From: an uncultured Bacteroidales bacterium
Lineage (GTDB): Bacteria; Bacteroidota; Bacteroidia; Bacteroidales; P3
NCBI GenBank assembly: GCA_900316235.1
Contig: ONCC01000028.1
Coordinates: forward strand, 1-57,401
DNA length: 57,401 nucleotides
Direction: 5' to 3'
Positions 1 through 9,249 of the stretch are shown here, one piece after another. The notes under the pieces are model-generated. The model was not told the DNA's origin. It searched no databases and saw only the letters and a program-made list of their open reading frames with translations. A program made the position numbers and the translations under genes. The number at the start of each line of letters is the position of its first letter. Within the stretch, counting starts at the first letter, position 1.

Positions 1-300
1 AAAGTCAGCGGTACCGCTGAGATGCCTCGCCTGTCGGTTTTCAGAAGCAACAAGGAAATCTATGCCCAGGTGATTGACGATGTAAAAGGTGTGACACTGA
101 CCGCAGCCTCTTCCCTCGAGAAAGGCTTTGAAAAGAGTGGCACAAAGAGCGAAGTGGCCGCCAAGGTCGGCAAAGCCGTTGCCGAGCGCGCCATTGCCGC
201 TGGTATCAATACCGTTGTTTTTGACCGTAATGGTTACCTCTACCACGGCCGCGTGAAGAGCTTGGCCGACGGTGCCAGAGAAGGTGGTTTAAAATTCTAA
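1..300 (+). CDS. rplR: 50S ribosomal protein L18, 5' truncated
   Basis: L18 binds 5S rRNA in the central protuberance of the large subunit. The frame is open from base 1 ([18 protein letters not shown]) and ends in GGLKF, the usual L18 end; about 15 N-terminal residues lie outside the window. It is followed 6 bp later by rpsE, the standard spc order. The start is therefore not the internal ATG at 22. Confidence 0.97.
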   Translation, partial: KVSGTAEMPRLSVFRSNKEIYAQVIDDVKGVTLTAASSLEKGFEKSGTKSEVAAKVGKAVAERAIAAGINTVVFDRNGYLYHGRVKSLADGAREGGLKF

Positions 301-306
301 TAAGTC

Positions 307-825
307 ATGGCAGAAGTAAACATTAAAAGAGTAAAATCGAGCGAGATCGAATTCAAAGATCGTCTTGTCGCTATCAATCGCGTTACCAAGGTTACCAAAG
401 GTGGTAGAACGTTCACCTTTGCTGCCATCGTAGTTATTGGAAATGAGAATGGTGTTGTGGGCTACGGCCTCGGCAAAGCCAAGGAGGTCCAGGCTGCCGT
501 CCAGAAAGGTATCGACGACGCCAAGAAGAACCTCATCCGTGTTCCCGTGCTGAAGGGTACCATCCCCCACGAGCAGTGCGGTAAGTACAGCGGTGCCAAA
601 GTCTTCCTGAAACCTGCAGCTCCTGGTACCGGTGTCATCGCCGGTGGTGCTATGCGTGCCGTTCTGGAGAGCGTCGGTGTGAAGGACGTCCTTGCCAAGT
701 GCAAAGGTTCCTCCAACCCCCACAGTGTGGTGAAGGCCACCATCAATGCCCTTCTCCAGATGAAGGATCCTTACATGGTGTCTCAGCTCCGTGGTATTTC
801 TCTCGACAAAGTGTTTAACGGTTAA
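307..825 (+). CDS. rpsE: 30S ribosomal protein S5
   Basis: S5 lies at the mRNA entry side of the small subunit and affects decoding accuracy. The 172-residue product has the N-terminal double-stranded RNA-binding part (residues about 15-80, with [21 protein letters not shown]) and the C-terminal S5 fold ([20 protein letters not shown]). Length is normal. It sits between rplR and rpmD with small gaps, in the ribosomal operon. Confidence 0.98.
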   Translation: MAEVNIKRVKSSEIEFKDRLVAINRVTKVTKGGRTFTFAAIVVIGNENGVVGYGLGKAKEVQAAVQKGIDDAKKNLIRVPVLKGTIPHEQCGKYSGAKVFLKPAAPGTGVIAGGAMRAVLESVGVKDVLAKCKGSSNPHSVVKATINALLQMKDPYMVSQLRGISLDKVFNG

Positions 826-844
826 TTAATAGGAGGTCAAGAAA

Positions 845-1024
845 ATGAAGAAACTCAGAATCAAACAGGTCAGAAGTATCATTGGCCGTCCCGCCCGTCA
901 GAAACGCACCATGGCCGCTTTGGGTCTGCGTCGCATCAACCACACCCGTGAGGTTGAAGCCACCCCCCAGATTATGGGCATGATTGACAAGGTCAAGCAC
1001 CTCATCACTGTCGAAGAAATTTAA
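845..1024 (+). CDS. rpmD: 50S ribosomal protein L30
   Basis: A 59-residue protein beginning MKKLRIKQVRSIIGRP and containing TMAALGLRRINHTRE, the typical bacterial L30 signature. A strong ribosome-binding site (AGGAGG at about 831-836) lies just upstream of the ATG, unusual among the weakly marked starts of this window. It is located between rpsE and rplO exactly as expected for the spc operon. A short gene easily missed by length filters. Confidence 0.97.
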   Translation: MKKLRIKQVRSIIGRPARQKRTMAALGLRRINHTREVEATPQIMGMIDKVKHLITVEEI

Positions 1025-1052
1025 CCTAGTAAAATAAGAAAGGAAAGATATA

Positions 1053-1502
1053 ATGAACTTAAGTAATCTCAAGCCCGCTGAAGGATCTATCAAGCATTCG
1101 AAACGTATCGGCCGTGGTGCCGGTTCCGGTAAAGGCGGTACCGCTACCCGCGGTAACAAGGGTGCCAAGGCTCGCTCCGGTTACCACCAGAAGGTCGGCT
1201 TCGAGGGCGGTCAGATGCCTCTCTATCGTCGCGTTCCTAAGTTCGGTTTCAAGAACATCAACCGCGTCGAGTATGTCGGAATCAACATTGATACTCTCAA
1301 TGCTCTCGCCGAGGCTAAGAATATTACCGACTTCAACATTGACGTGCTGAAGGAGAACGGCCTCATTTCTGGCAAGGACCGGATTAAGATCTTGGGTCGT
1401 GGCGAACTCGCCAAGGCTGTCAACGTCACTGCTCACGCCTTCTCGGCCACTGCCAAGAAAGCCATTGAGGACAAGGGCGGCGTTGCTACCGTTATCGAAT
1501 AA
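1053..1502 (+). CDS. rplO: 50S ribosomal protein L15
   Basis: L15 is an assembly protein of the large subunit. The 149-residue product starts MNLSNLKPAEGS and has the glycine-rich basic N-terminal half (RIGRGAGSGKGGTATRGNKGAKAR, residues about 18-42) followed by the globular half ending VATVIE. It is followed 14 bp later by secY, the conserved neighbour. Family length is normal. Confidence 0.98.
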   Translation: MNLSNLKPAEGSIKHSKRIGRGAGSGKGGTATRGNKGAKARSGYHQKVGFEGGQMPLYRRVPKFGFKNINRVEYVGINIDTLNALAEAKNITDFNIDVLKENGLISGKDRIKILGRGELAKAVNVTAHAFSATAKKAIEDKGGVATVIE

Positions 1503-1516
1503 AACAAACTATTACA

Positions 1517-2872
1517 ATGAAGCGATTAATACAGACACTGAAAAACATCTGGTCGATTGAAGACCTGCGGAAAAGAATTCTCTACACCATCGGTTTGGTG
1601 CTCATCTACCGCATCGGCTCCTACGTCGTGTTGCCAGGTGTTGACCCCTCTCAGCTTTCGGTTCTCAGAAAACAGGGTTCCGAGGGTCTGATGGGCCTTC
1701 TCAACATGTTCTCGGGCGGAGCATTCTCCAATGCCTCCGTCTTTGCCTTGGGTATCATGCCTTACATCACGGCATCCATCGTTATCCAGTTGCTCGTGAT
1801 GGTGGTCCCCAAGTTCCAGAAAATGCAGCGGGAAGGTGAAAGTGGCCGTAGAAAAATGAATCAAATCACTCGCTGGCTCACCGTTGCCGTCACGGCAGCC
1901 CAGGCTCCCGCCTATATCACCAACATGAGAATGCAGCTCGAGGCCACTCCCTACGCCCTCCATCCTTTCACGGGCGCCGAACCCTCGCTCTTCTTCTGGA
2001 TTAGCAGCATTGTTATCCTGATCAGCGGTACCCTCTTCGTCATGTGGCTTGGTGAGCGCATTACCGACAAAGGTGTCGGCAATGGTATCTCGCTTTTGAT
2101 TATGATTGGTATCATCGCCCGTCTCCCCTTCGCCCTCTCGGCCGAGTTTGCCTCGCGTCTCTCCGAAGGTGGTGGTCTGGTGATGTTCCTCTTCGAACTC
2201 GTTGTTCTCCTCGTTGTTATCCTGCTTGTCATCCTGCTTGTGCAAGGCACCCGCAGAATCCCCGTGCAGTACGCCAAGCGTATTGTCGGCAACAAGCAGT
2301 ACGGCGGTGTCCGCCAGTACATCCCCATCAAGGTTAATGCAGCCGGTGTCATGCCGATCATCTTTGCCCAGGCAATCATGTTCCTGCCCATCACCTTTAT
2401 GGGATTCTCCAACAATGTTGACAGCAAGTTCGCTATGGCTTTCGCTGACTACAACAGTTTCTGGTACAACCTGGTGTTCTTTATCCTTGTTGTGGTGTTC
2501 ACCTACTTCTACACCGCCATCGCCATCAACCCCAACCAGATGGCTGACGATATGAAGAAGAACGGTGGTTTCATTCCCGGTGTCAAGCCTGGCAAGAAGA
2601 CGGCCGAATACCTCGAGGGCATCCTCTCCAAGATTACCCTCCCCGGCTCCATCTTCCTCGCCATCGTGGCTATCCTTCCGGCCATCATCCGCCTCTTTGG
2701 TGTCAACACCCAGTTCGCCCAGTTCTATGGTGGTACCTCTCTGCTCATCCTTGTCGGTGTCGTCCTCGACACCCTCCAGCAGGTTGAGAGCCATCTTCTG
2801 ATGCGACACTACGACGGTCTCACCAAGACCGGCCGTATCAAGGGACGCACCTCGATGTCCATCCAGGCTTAA
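1517..2872 (+). CDS. secY: Protein translocase subunit SecY
   Basis: Channel-forming subunit of the Sec translocon in the inner membrane. The 451-residue protein shows the ten expected membrane segments, the early SecY motif around YRIGSYVVLPGVDP, the plug/TM2 region GLLNMFSGGAF, the cytoplasmic loop GNKQYGGVRQYIPIKVNAAGVMPIIFA, and the C-terminal loop PGKKTAEYLEGILSKITLPG. Located between rplO and map in the spc operon. SecE and SecG are not in this window. Confidence 0.98.
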   Translation: MKRLIQTLKNIWSIEDLRKRILYTIGLVLIYRIGSYVVLPGVDPSQLSVLRKQGSEGLMGLLNMFSGGAFSNASVFALGIMPYITASIVIQLLVMVVPKFQKMQREGESGRRKMNQITRWLTVAVTAAQAPAYITNMRMQLEATPYALHPFTGAEPSLFFWISSIVILISGTLFVMWLGERITDKGVGNGISLLIMIGIIARLPFALSAEFASRLSEGGGLVMFLFELVVLLVVILLVILLVQGTRRIPVQYAKRIVGNKQYGGVRQYIPIKVNAAGVMPIIFAQAIMFLPITFMGFSNNVDSKFAMAFADYNSFWYNLVFFILVVVFTYFYTAIAINPNQMADDMKKNGGFIPGVKPGKKTAEYLEGILSKITLPGSIFLAIVAILPAIIRLFGVNTQFAQFYGGTSLLILVGVVLDTLQQVESHLLMRHYDGLTKTGRIKGRTSMSIQA

Positions 2873-2890
2873 AAAACATCAAAGGAAAGA

Positions 2891-3658
2891 ATGATTCTGC
2901 TCAAGACCAAAGAAGAAATCGAGCTCATACGTGATGCCGGCCGCCTCCTCGGGAAAACTCTCGCGGAGGTGGGTCGTCACATCCGTCCGGGTGTGACCAC
3001 TGCTTTTCTCGACCAGATTGGCGAGCAAATCATCCGCGACAACGGCGCAAAACCCCTCTGCAAAGGTTTCGAGGGTTTCCCCTCGGCTTTCTGCATCTCG
3101 GTCAACGATGTCGTTGTCCATGGCATCCCCGGCGACCTTTTCATCAAGGAAGGCGACAATGTATCGCTTGACTGTGTCGTCGAACTCAACGGCTATGTGG
3201 CCGACTCGGCCTACACCTTCACCGTTGGCGAGACCTCTCCCGAGATGCAGCGCCTCCTCAAGGTCACCCGCGAAGCCCTTTTCATCGGCCTTGACAAGTG
3301 CAAGGCTGGCAACAGGGTGGGGGACATCAGCCATGCCATCCAGATGCATTGTGAGAAAAACGGCTACTCTGTCGTCCGCGAGCTTTGCGGTCATGGCGTG
3401 GGATTCAAGATGCACGAATCCCCCAATGTGCCCAACTATGGTGTCCCCGGCACCGGCCCCCTCCTCAAAGAGGGTATGGTCATCGCCGTCGAACCCATGG
3501 TTTGCATGGGCTCCAAGAACGTCAAGTTCTCCAAGGAAGACGGGTGGACCTGCCGCACACGCGACGGCAAGCCCGCAGCCCACTTCGAGCACACGGTGGC
3601 CATCACCGACAAGGGGCCGGACATCCTCACAACATTCGAATTTATCGAGAACAATTAA
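2891..3658 (+). CDS. map: Type I methionine aminopeptidase
   Basis: Removes the initiator methionine from nascent proteins. The 255-residue product has the pita-bread metallopeptidase motifs: [21 protein letters not shown], the first metal aspartates in [20 protein letters not shown], the histidine in [11 protein letters not shown] and the glutamate in GMVIAVEPM. Length is that of the single-domain type I form. Its place between secY and infA is the usual Bacteroidetes arrangement. Confidence 0.97.
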   Translation: MILLKTKEEIELIRDAGRLLGKTLAEVGRHIRPGVTTAFLDQIGEQIIRDNGAKPLCKGFEGFPSAFCISVNDVVVHGIPGDLFIKEGDNVSLDCVVELNGYVADSAYTFTVGETSPEMQRLLKVTREALFIGLDKCKAGNRVGDISHAIQMHCEKNGYSVVRELCGHGVGFKMHESPNVPNYGVPGTGPLLKEGMVIAVEPMVCMGSKNVKFSKEDGWTCRTRDGKPAAHFEHTVAITDKGPDILTTFEFIENN

Positions 3659-3687
3659 AAACAAATACGGTAAGTAAACGCAATTCA

Positions 3688-3906
3688 ATGGCAAAACAAG
3701 CATCCATACAATTAGACGGCACCGTTGTCGAATCGCTCGGCAACGCCATGTTCCGCGTCGAATTGGAAAACGGACACCAGATCATCGCCCATATCTCCGG
3801 CAAAATGCGCATGCATTACATCAAGATTCTCCCCGGTGACAAGGTGCAGATAGAAATGTCCCCCTATGACCTCTCGAAAGGCCGCATCACTTACCGTCAC
3901 AAGTAG
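3688..3906 (+). CDS. infA: Translation initiation factor IF-1
   Basis: IF-1 occupies the A site during initiation. The 72-residue S1/OB-fold protein [19 protein letters not shown]...GRITYRHK is a full-length match to the family. It lies inside a longer open frame; the ATG at 3688 gives the canonical start and length. It is 29 bp downstream of map and precedes rpmJ. Confidence 0.97.
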   Translation: MAKQASIQLDGTVVESLGNAMFRVELENGHQIIAHISGKMRMHYIKILPGDKVQIEMSPYDLSKGRITYRHK

Positions 3907-3961
3907 GCTTCCGCCTGCCAAAAAGAACAAGAAGTATCAACAAGATTAATAATTACACAAA

Positions 3962-4078
3962 ATGAAAGTTAGAGTTTCAGTCAAGAAAAGATCGCCCGAA
4001 TGCAAAGTGGTCCGCCGCCACGGGGTTGTCTATGTTATCAACAAGAAAAATCCTAAATTCAAACAAAGACAAGGATAA
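3962..4078 (+). CDS. rpmJ: 50S ribosomal protein L36, zinc-less form
   Basis: A 38-residue protein, [21 protein letters not shown]...FKQRQG, a clear L36. Of the four zinc ligands of the classical form (Cys11, Cys14, Cys27, His33) only Cys14 is kept; the others are Ser, Asn and Phe. This is the C-minus type that needs no zinc, which is usual in Bacteroidetes as far as I recall. It sits between infA and rpsM. Confidence 0.97.
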   Translation: MKVRVSVKKRSPECKVVRRHGVVYVINKKNPKFKQRQG

Positions 4079-4103
4079 TTAAAAAAAACAATAAAAAGAA
4101 TCT

Positions 4104-4481
4104 ATGGCACGTATTGCAGGTATTGACTTACCCAAGAACAAAAGAGGAGAGATAGGCCTGACCTATATCTTCGGAATCGGACGTAGCACCGCCAAAGAGA
4201 TTCTGGCCAAGGCCGGTATCGACGAAGGCAAGAAGGTGCAGGATTGGACCGACGACGAGCAGAACACCCTCCGCAACATCATCAACGATGAGTACAAGGT
4301 GGAAGGCGCCCTCCGCTCCGAAGTCCAGATGAACATCAAGCGACTGATGGATATCGGCTGCTACCGTGGCATCCGTCACCGCCTGGGTCTGCCCCTCCGT
4401 GGTCAGAGCACCAAGAACAACGCCCGTACTCGTAAGGGTAAGAAAAAAACAATCGCTAACAAGAAGAAAGCTACCAAGTAA
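4104..4481 (+). CDS. rpsM: 30S ribosomal protein S13
   Basis: S13 forms contacts with the large subunit and P-site tRNA. The 125-residue protein starts [26 protein letters not shown], has the helix-two-turn-helix body and the signature [24 protein letters not shown], and ends in a lysine-rich tail. It opens the alpha-operon part of the cluster, followed by an 88-bp gap before rpsK that shows no gene. Confidence 0.98.
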   Translation: MARIAGIDLPKNKRGEIGLTYIFGIGRSTAKEILAKAGIDEGKKVQDWTDDEQNTLRNIINDEYKVEGALRSEVQMNIKRLMDIGCYRGIRHRLGLPLRGQSTKNNARTRKGKKKTIANKKKATK

Positions 4482-4569
4482 GTAAAGGTTGTAGCGCCCC
4501 AATCGCGGATTAGAATGTGACATCAGGAGCGGTTGGTAGTAAGAAACAAAGTAAATCAAGCAAAAAGAA

Positions 4570-4959
4570 ATGGCAAAAACTTCAAAACCGACCAAAAAAA
4601 GAGTCGTAAAAGTTGAACCTCAGGGAAGAGCATGTATCTTTGCATCCTTCAACAATGTTATCGTCTCGCTGACGAACAACGCCGGTCAAGTGATTTCTTG
4701 GTCGTCTGCTGGAAAAATGGGCTTCCGCGGATCGAAGAAAAACACTCCGTACGCCGCTCAGATGGCTGCGGAAGATTGCGGCAAAGTTGCTTATGATTTG
4801 GGCCTAAGAAAAGTCAAGGTCTTCGTTAAAGGACCTGGTCAAGGACGTGAATCTGCAATCCGCGCAATCAACACCTGCGGTATCGAGGTTATGGAAATCA
4901 CCGACATCACCCCGCTGCCCCACAATGGTTGCCGTCCCCCCAAACGTCGTCGTGTGTAA
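4570..4959 (+). CDS. rpsK: 30S ribosomal protein S11
   Basis: S11 is a platform protein of the small subunit near the mRNA exit. The 129-residue protein has the diagnostic runs [53 protein letters not shown] and the C-terminal [16 protein letters not shown]. Length is normal. Ordered rpsM-rpsK-rpsD as in most bacteria. Confidence 0.98.
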   Translation: MAKTSKPTKKRVVKVEPQGRACIFASFNNVIVSLTNNAGQVISWSSAGKMGFRGSKKNTPYAAQMAAEDCGKVAYDLGLRKVKVFVKGPGQGRESAIRAINTCGIEVMEITDITPLPHNGCRPPKRRRV

Positions 4960-4987
4960 TTATTAATCTTAAAAGAAAAAAAGAACA

Positions 4988-5593
4988 ATGGCAAGATACA
5001 CTGGTCCGAAGACCAAAATCGCAAGAAAGTTCCACGAGCCTATCTATGGCCCGGACAAGAGCTACGAGAAAAAACCCTACGCCCCCGGTATGCACGGCCA
5101 GAACCGCCGTCGCAGCAAGACCTCCGAGTACGGTATCCAGCTCAATGAGAAACAGAAAGCCAAATACACCTATGGCATTCTCGAGCGCCAGTTCCGTAAA
5201 CTTTATGCCGAGGCTTCGCGCCGTGGTGGCATCACCGGTGAAGAGCTGATGAAACTCATCGAGGCCCGCCTCGACAACGTGGTCTACCGTCTCGGTATCG
5301 CCCGCAGCCGCGCTCAGGCCCGTCAGCTCGTTTCCCACCGCCACATCGCCGTCAACGGCAATGTCGTCAATGTTCCCTCCTATTCTTTGAAGGAAGGCGA
5401 CGTCGTCTCCGTCCGCGAGCGCAGCAAATCGCTCGAGGTCATCACCGACGCCCTCGCCTCGCGTGCCAACAACTATCCTTGGCTCGAATGGGACGGCGCC
5501 AGCATGAGCGGCAAGTTCGTTAACTTCCCCCAGCGCTCCGACATCCCCGAGACCATCAACGAGCAGCTCATCGTTGACCTCTACTCCAAGTAA
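4988..5593 (+). CDS. rpsD: 30S ribosomal protein S4
   Basis: S4 nucleates small-subunit assembly and can act as an autogenous repressor in other bacteria. The 201-residue product has the N-terminal S4 domain without the zinc cysteines, the S4 RNA-binding domain ([31 protein letters not shown], residues about 92-122) and a C-terminal end [16 protein letters not shown]. It is followed by rpoA after 69 bp. Confidence 0.98.
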   Translation: MARYTGPKTKIARKFHEPIYGPDKSYEKKPYAPGMHGQNRRRSKTSEYGIQLNEKQKAKYTYGILERQFRKLYAEASRRGGITGEELMKLIEARLDNVVYRLGIARSRAQARQLVSHRHIAVNGNVVNVPSYSLKEGDVVSVRERSKSLEVITDALASRANNYPWLEWDGASMSGKFVNFPQRSDIPETINEQLIVDLYSK

Positions 5594-5662
5594 TAGTCCA
5601 CAGGACGTCAGTCTGAGTCTTGACTTAGACATCAACCCAATCAAAGAAAGAAAGGATAAAAA

Positions 5663-6655
5663 ATGGCAATATTATCATTCCAAAAACCCGATAAGGTGGT
5701 CATGCTGGAAGCCGACGACTTCCGCGGCACGTTCGAATTCCGTCCGCTGGAGCCCGGTTACGGCACAACCATCGGCAACGCTTTGCGTCGCGTCCTTCTC
5801 TCTTCGCTCGAAGGCTATGCTATCACATCTGTCCAGATTGATGGCGTCGACCATGAATTCTCCTCGCTCCCCGGTGTGGTCGAGGACATGACCGACATTA
5901 TCCTGCGCTTGAAGCAGATCCGCTTCCGCCGTCAGCTGGAGGATTACGACCATGAGAAGCTCACCTTCACGGTCAAAAATCAGACAGTCTTCAAAGCCGG
6001 TGACCTCAACAGCAACCTCAACGGATTCCAGGTCCTTAATCCCGACCTCGAGATCTGCCATATGGAAGCTTCCACCGAGCTCCACATCACCCTCTCCATC
6101 GACAAGGGTCGCGGATACGTCCCCGCCGACGAGAACAAACGTGCCACCGACCCCATCGGTGTCATCGCCATCGACTCCATCCATACCCCCATCAAGAAGG
6201 TCATGTATGCCGTCGACGACTACCGCGTTGAGCAGCGCACCGACTATGAGAAGCTGACGTTCGATATCGAGACCGACGGCTCCATCCATCCGAAGGAAGC
6301 CCTCAAAGAGGCCGCCACTATCCTCATCCAGCACTTTATGCTCTTCTCCGACGAGCGCATCACCCTCGATGTCGAGACCAAGCCCGTCCAGGATGAATTC
6401 GATGAGTCCACGGCCCACACCCGTCAGCTCCTCAAGACCAAGCTCATCGACCTCGACCTCTCCGTCCGCGCACTCAACTGCCTCAAGGCCGCCGAAGTCG
6501 AGACCCTCGGTGACCTGGTGTCGTTCAACAAGGCCGATCTGCTCAAATTCCGCAACTTCGGCAAAAAATCGCTTACCGAGCTCGAGAACCTCGTCGCTTC
6601 GAAGAACCTCGAATTCGGCATGAATGTTTCAAAGTATAAACTTGATAAAGAATAA
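5663..6655 (+). CDS. rpoA: DNA-directed RNA polymerase alpha subunit
   Basis: Alpha dimer scaffolds the polymerase and its C-terminal domain contacts promoter DNA and activators. The 330-residue protein has the dimerisation/assembly domain ([22 protein letters not shown] near residue 30-50) and, after a linker near residue 240, the C-terminal domain with helix-hairpin-helix residues [28 protein letters not shown] fuller-than-usual ribosome-binding site (AGAAAGAAAGGA) precedes the ATG. It lies between rpsD and rplQ. Confidence 0.98.
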   Translation: MAILSFQKPDKVVMLEADDFRGTFEFRPLEPGYGTTIGNALRRVLLSSLEGYAITSVQIDGVDHEFSSLPGVVEDMTDIILRLKQIRFRRQLEDYDHEKLTFTVKNQTVFKAGDLNSNLNGFQVLNPDLEICHMEASTELHITLSIDKGRGYVPADENKRATDPIGVIAIDSIHTPIKKVMYAVDDYRVEQRTDYEKLTFDIETDGSIHPKEALKEAATILIQHFMLFSDERITLDVETKPVQDEFDESTAHTRQLLKTKLIDLDLSVRALNCLKAAEVETLGDLVSFNKADLLKFRNFGKKSLTELENLVASKNLEFGMNVSKYKLDKE

Positions 6656-6663
6656 CAAAGAAT

Positions 6664-7146
6664 ATGAGACACGGTTGCAAAGTAAATCATCTGTCAAGAA
6701 CCCACGCCCATCGCGTGGCTATGCTCTCCAACATGGCCACCTCGCTTATCATGCATAAGCGCATCGAGACCACTGTTGCCAAAGCCAAGGCCCTCCGCGT
6801 GTATGTCGAGCCGCTCATCAGCCGCTCCAAAGAGGACACCACCCACAACCGCCGTATCGTCTTCAGCTACCTCCACAGCAAAGAGGCCGTCAACGAGCTC
6901 TTCCGCGAAGTGTCGCAGAAGGTCGCTGGTCGCCCCGGTGGCTACACCCGCATCCTGAAGACCGGCATCCGTCACGGTGACAACTCCGAGATGGCCATCA
7001 TCGAGCTCGTCGACTACAACGAGAACATGCTCAAAGACACCACCAAGAAGGCTGCCAAGAGCACCCGCCGTAGCCGCGCCAAGAAAGCTGAGGCCGCTCC
7101 CGTCGCCGAGGCTCCCGTGGCCGAAGAGGCTCCCAAGGCTGAGTAA
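6664..7146 (+). CDS. rplQ: 50S ribosomal protein L17 with acidic/alanine tail
   Basis: L17 core [28 protein letters not shown] through [28 protein letters not shown], residues 1-118, followed by a low-complexity tail of about 40 residues ([28 protein letters not shown]). Such basic then Ala/Pro/Glu tails are common in Bacteroidetes L17. It is the last gene of the ribosomal operon, with only 8 bp after rpoA and a terminator downstream. Confidence 0.97.
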   Translation: MRHGCKVNHLSRTHAHRVAMLSNMATSLIMHKRIETTVAKAKALRVYVEPLISRSKEDTTHNRRIVFSYLHSKEAVNELFREVSQKVAGRPGGYTRILKTGIRHGDNSEMAIIELVDYNENMLKDTTKKAAKSTRRSRAKKAEAAPVAEAPVAEEAPKAE

Positions 7147-7172
7147 AGAAATAAAAATACTCTCCGACAACA

Positions 7173-7214
7173 AACGGCATCTTCCCTCTCCAAGGGGAGT
7201 TGCCGTTTTTTTTT
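7173..7214 (+). terminator. Rho-independent terminator after rplQ
   Basis: Stem AACGGCA (7173-7179) pairs with TGCCGTT (7201-7207), with an inner CTCC/GGAG stem, and runs into nine T residues. It closes the ribosomal operon. Confidence 0.85.
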
Positions 7215-7308
7215 GAAAAAAAATGCACCCCTGTGTAACATTTTCCCCAAAAACCTTGTATTTATATATGTGAGGTTTTCGAAAAAAGATTTTTTTTTAA
7301 GCCGGAGT

Positions 7309-7842
7309 ATGCCCATCACTGAACAGGACCCGCAGCGAGAGCTCTTCCTCGCCCTCCTCCAGCGCCAACGGAGCGTCATCTGGAAGCTGTGCCTGCGCCA
7401 CGAGCACGACGACCGCCGTGCCGCCGCCGACCTCGTGCAGGAGGCCGCGCAGGCCCTCTGGCGCTATAGAGGTTCCCTGCGGCCCGACAGCACTCCGCGG
7501 CAGGAGCGCCGCTGGGTCGCCTGGCGTGTCCGCGCCATCCTCTATGAGCACGACTGCCGCCAGCGCCGCAATCTCCTCGTTCTGGGCCAACCTTACGAAG
7601 GGAGCGAGGAGCCCTCCGTCGACGACGACCTCACCTTCGCCGCCCTCCTCGCCACCCTTCCCCACGCCGATCGCCAGCTCGTCGACCTCCGCCTCGCCGG
7701 CTACTCCGACCGCGAGATTGGCGACCGTCTGGGAATCACGGCTGCCGCCGTGCGTGTCCGCATGTTCCGCCTCGTGCGCCGCCTTCGCCGAGTGGTCGCA
7801 CGCGAGGAGCAAGCCGTCAATCGCCTTTCCCGACGACAATGA
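7309..7842 (+). CDS. Small sigma-70-family (ECF-type) sigma factor
   Basis: A 177-residue protein. Residues about 10-75 resemble sigma region 2 (helical, with DLVQEAAQALWRYRG), and residues about 110-165 form region 4 with a clear helix-turn-helix (LPHADRQLVDLRLAGYSDREIGDRLGITAAAVRVRMFRLVRRLRR). The ATG at 7309 follows GGAG and gives a normal ECF length; an upstream in-frame ATG (7213) lies in the terminator. The gene is followed 30 bp later by two small membrane-protein genes, the usual layout of a sigma/anti-sigma pair. Its target genes cannot be read from the window. Leader DNA at 7235-7285 is AT-rich with GTAACATTTT, a possible ECF-type -35, unproven. Confidence 0.85.
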   Translation: MPITEQDPQRELFLALLQRQRSVIWKLCLRHEHDDRRAAADLVQEAAQALWRYRGSLRPDSTPRQERRWVAWRVRAILYEHDCRQRRNLLVLGQPYEGSEEPSVDDDLTFAALLATLPHADRQLVDLRLAGYSDREIGDRLGITAAAVRVRMFRLVRRLRRVVAREEQAVNRLSRRQ

Positions 7843-7872
7843 ATATTAATCATAAAAAAAACATAAAACCCT

Positions 7873-8166
7873 ATGAAAGACAAAGACCTTGCCCTGATGC
7901 TGCATCTCGACAGCCCCTCGTGGGAGCCTGCCTCCCCCGAGGCCGCCGAGGCCATCCGTGTCGCCGCCCTCCGTGGCTTCGCCCCCTGGGCCGTGCGTCA
8001 TAGTCGCGTCGCCGCCCTGCGGCGCTATGCCTGTGCCTCTGGCCTCTCCCTGCTGCTCTGCCTTGGCGTCGTCCGTGCCATGGCGGGTGTCCTCCCCATG
8101 ATTTCCAGCGACGGCACCCCGCAGGCCGTTGCCGTCGGTGAAATAAACTATCTCCTGTCATGCTGA
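7873..8166 (+). CDS. Small membrane protein, candidate anti-sigma partner
   Basis: A 97-residue product with a cytoplasmic N-terminal half of about 48 residues and one hydrophobic segment near residues 52-72 (YACASGLSLLLCLGVVRAMAG). I recognise no domain. It lies 30 bp after the sigma gene and its last codons overlap the next start (the ATG at 8160 is read inside codons encoding SC). Position and topology fit a minimal anti-sigma factor; this is inference from context, not from a motif such as a zinc ZAS site, which is absent. Confidence 0.6.
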   Translation: MKDKDLALMLHLDSPSWEPASPEAAEAIRVAALRGFAPWAVRHSRVAALRRYACASGLSLLLCLGVVRAMAGVLPMISSDGTPQAVAVGEINYLLSC

Positions 8167-8648
8167 AACGACGTCTCATACCTCTTTTGATAGCCTTGGT
8201 GCCTCCTTTTGTGGTGCTGGCGGTGCTGCTCGCCCAGCGCAGCATTCCTGCCGCCGAGGCCAGCGACCTCTACCGACGGTATGAGCACAGCGAGCACATC
8301 AGCGCCACCTTCATCAAGGACTTCCCCATCGACGACACCCTCCGCCTCGACGTCACCCTGCTGCAGGCCACCGACTCCGCCGGCTGGGAGACGCTGCTCT
8401 CGCTCTTTGGAATTAAAGATGCACCACAAAGACTTAATGACATGTATGCCGAAGGAAGAGACATAGTGACTCTCAGCCTTACTCCCAGGGACCATCCAGG
8501 CTTGCCAATGGATAAATCCAATCTTCTAAATAACAATGTTGTAGCCACATCGCGAGTACATCATACAATCAGCATCTTTGAAACAAAAACAGAACAGGAA
8601 ATCGATGCCGTTCTACATAGTAAATATAAATATAGTATAAACAATTAA
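8160..8648 (+). CDS. Hypothetical membrane-anchored protein, patchy composition
   Basis: A 162-residue protein with an N-terminal hydrophobic segment (residues 5-25, LIPLLIALVPPFVVLAVLLAQ) and an extracytoplasmic remainder. No known domain recognised. It overlaps the preceding gene by 7 bp, so the three genes from 7309 are probably one transcript. The first 245 bp are GC-rich like the upstream genes; from about 8408 onward the sequence becomes markedly AT-rich with different codon choice, up to the stop. This suggests a fusion or replacement of the 3' half. Confidence 0.65.
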   Translation: MLKRRLIPLLIALVPPFVVLAVLLAQRSIPAAEASDLYRRYEHSEHISATFIKDFPIDDTLRLDVTLLQATDSAGWETLLSLFGIKDAPQRLNDMYAEGRDIVTLSLTPRDHPGLPMDKSNLLNNNVVATSRVHHTISIFETKTEQEIDAVLHSKYKYSINN

Positions 8649-8664
8649 CCCAAAACCTGACAAA

Positions 8665-9075
8665 ATGAAGATTAATTTTAAAAGCGTAGCACTTTTTATG
8701 GTGCTCAGCCTTGCAGCCGTGGGCTGCGAAAAGGAAACCCTCAGCGACCCCATTGCCATCGCCAATGAGGGAGCCACCATGTACACGGTGTATTACTCCA
8801 TCGACGGAGAAAATAGCCAAGTGACAATTCAGGACGAAGCCTCATGGGAAAGTTTCCTCGAATGGATGGTTGGCTTGAGCAGGGAAGGCCGTCGCGTCAG
8901 CTTCCGTCGAGGGACACCCACCAACAATCGAATGACCAAGGAAACTATCACCTTCACTACGACGAGCCAATCCGAAGCAACAGCATGGGCCGACATAAAA
9001 GTTAAAGAAGGGTATCAGGTCCAGATTGAATATAATAAAAAGACAGGTATCTACACCTGCACGGCAATCAAATAG
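8665..9075 (+). CDS. Putative lipoprotein
   Basis: A 136-residue protein with a lipoprotein signal (MKINFKSVALFMVLSLAAVGC, lipobox AAVGC, Cys21). The mature part has no recognised fold; it contains a beta-rich stretch (TMYTVYYSIDGENSQVTIQDEASWESFLEWM). The ATG at 8665 is the only start giving a signal peptide. Its stop codon TAG lies inside the first 8 bp of the first copy of a 182-bp repeat, so the repeat abuts the gene end exactly. Confidence 0.7.
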   Translation: MKINFKSVALFMVLSLAAVGCEKETLSDPIAIANEGATMYTVYYSIDGENSQVTIQDEASWESFLEWMVGLSREGRRVSFRRGTPTNNRMTKETITFTTTSQSEATAWADIKVKEGYQVQIEYNKKTGIYTCTAIK

Positions 9076-9249
9076 AATATAAACCAACAGGAAACGCCAT
9101 GAAAATCATCCATCTCAGTCCCCGGCGATAACCGGTGCGCCGTCGCTAAGGGGGCAAAAAAGAGGGAGCCCCGAGAGGGAAGAGTGTCTCCAGGGGTCCA
9201 ATCCACAAGCCACTCTCTCCCTCCTTCCGCAGGCTCCGCAAGGCATAGA
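9068..9249 (+). repeat. 182-bp dispersed direct repeat, copy 1
   Basis: Aligns without gaps to 10312-10493 with only about three substitutions (for example T/C at 9119). It begins at the end of the preceding gene and ends where a broken gene end resumes. Inside it GAGGGAAGAGTG (about 9174-9185) can pair with CACTCTCTCCCTC, giving a strong hairpin. No protein is evident. Confidence 0.95.

Noticed and set aside
1526..2809. 427-codon open frame antisense to secY
   Set aside because: Acidic, His/Asp/Glu/Gly-rich nonsense protein mirroring GC-rich codons of secY; secY is unmistakable.
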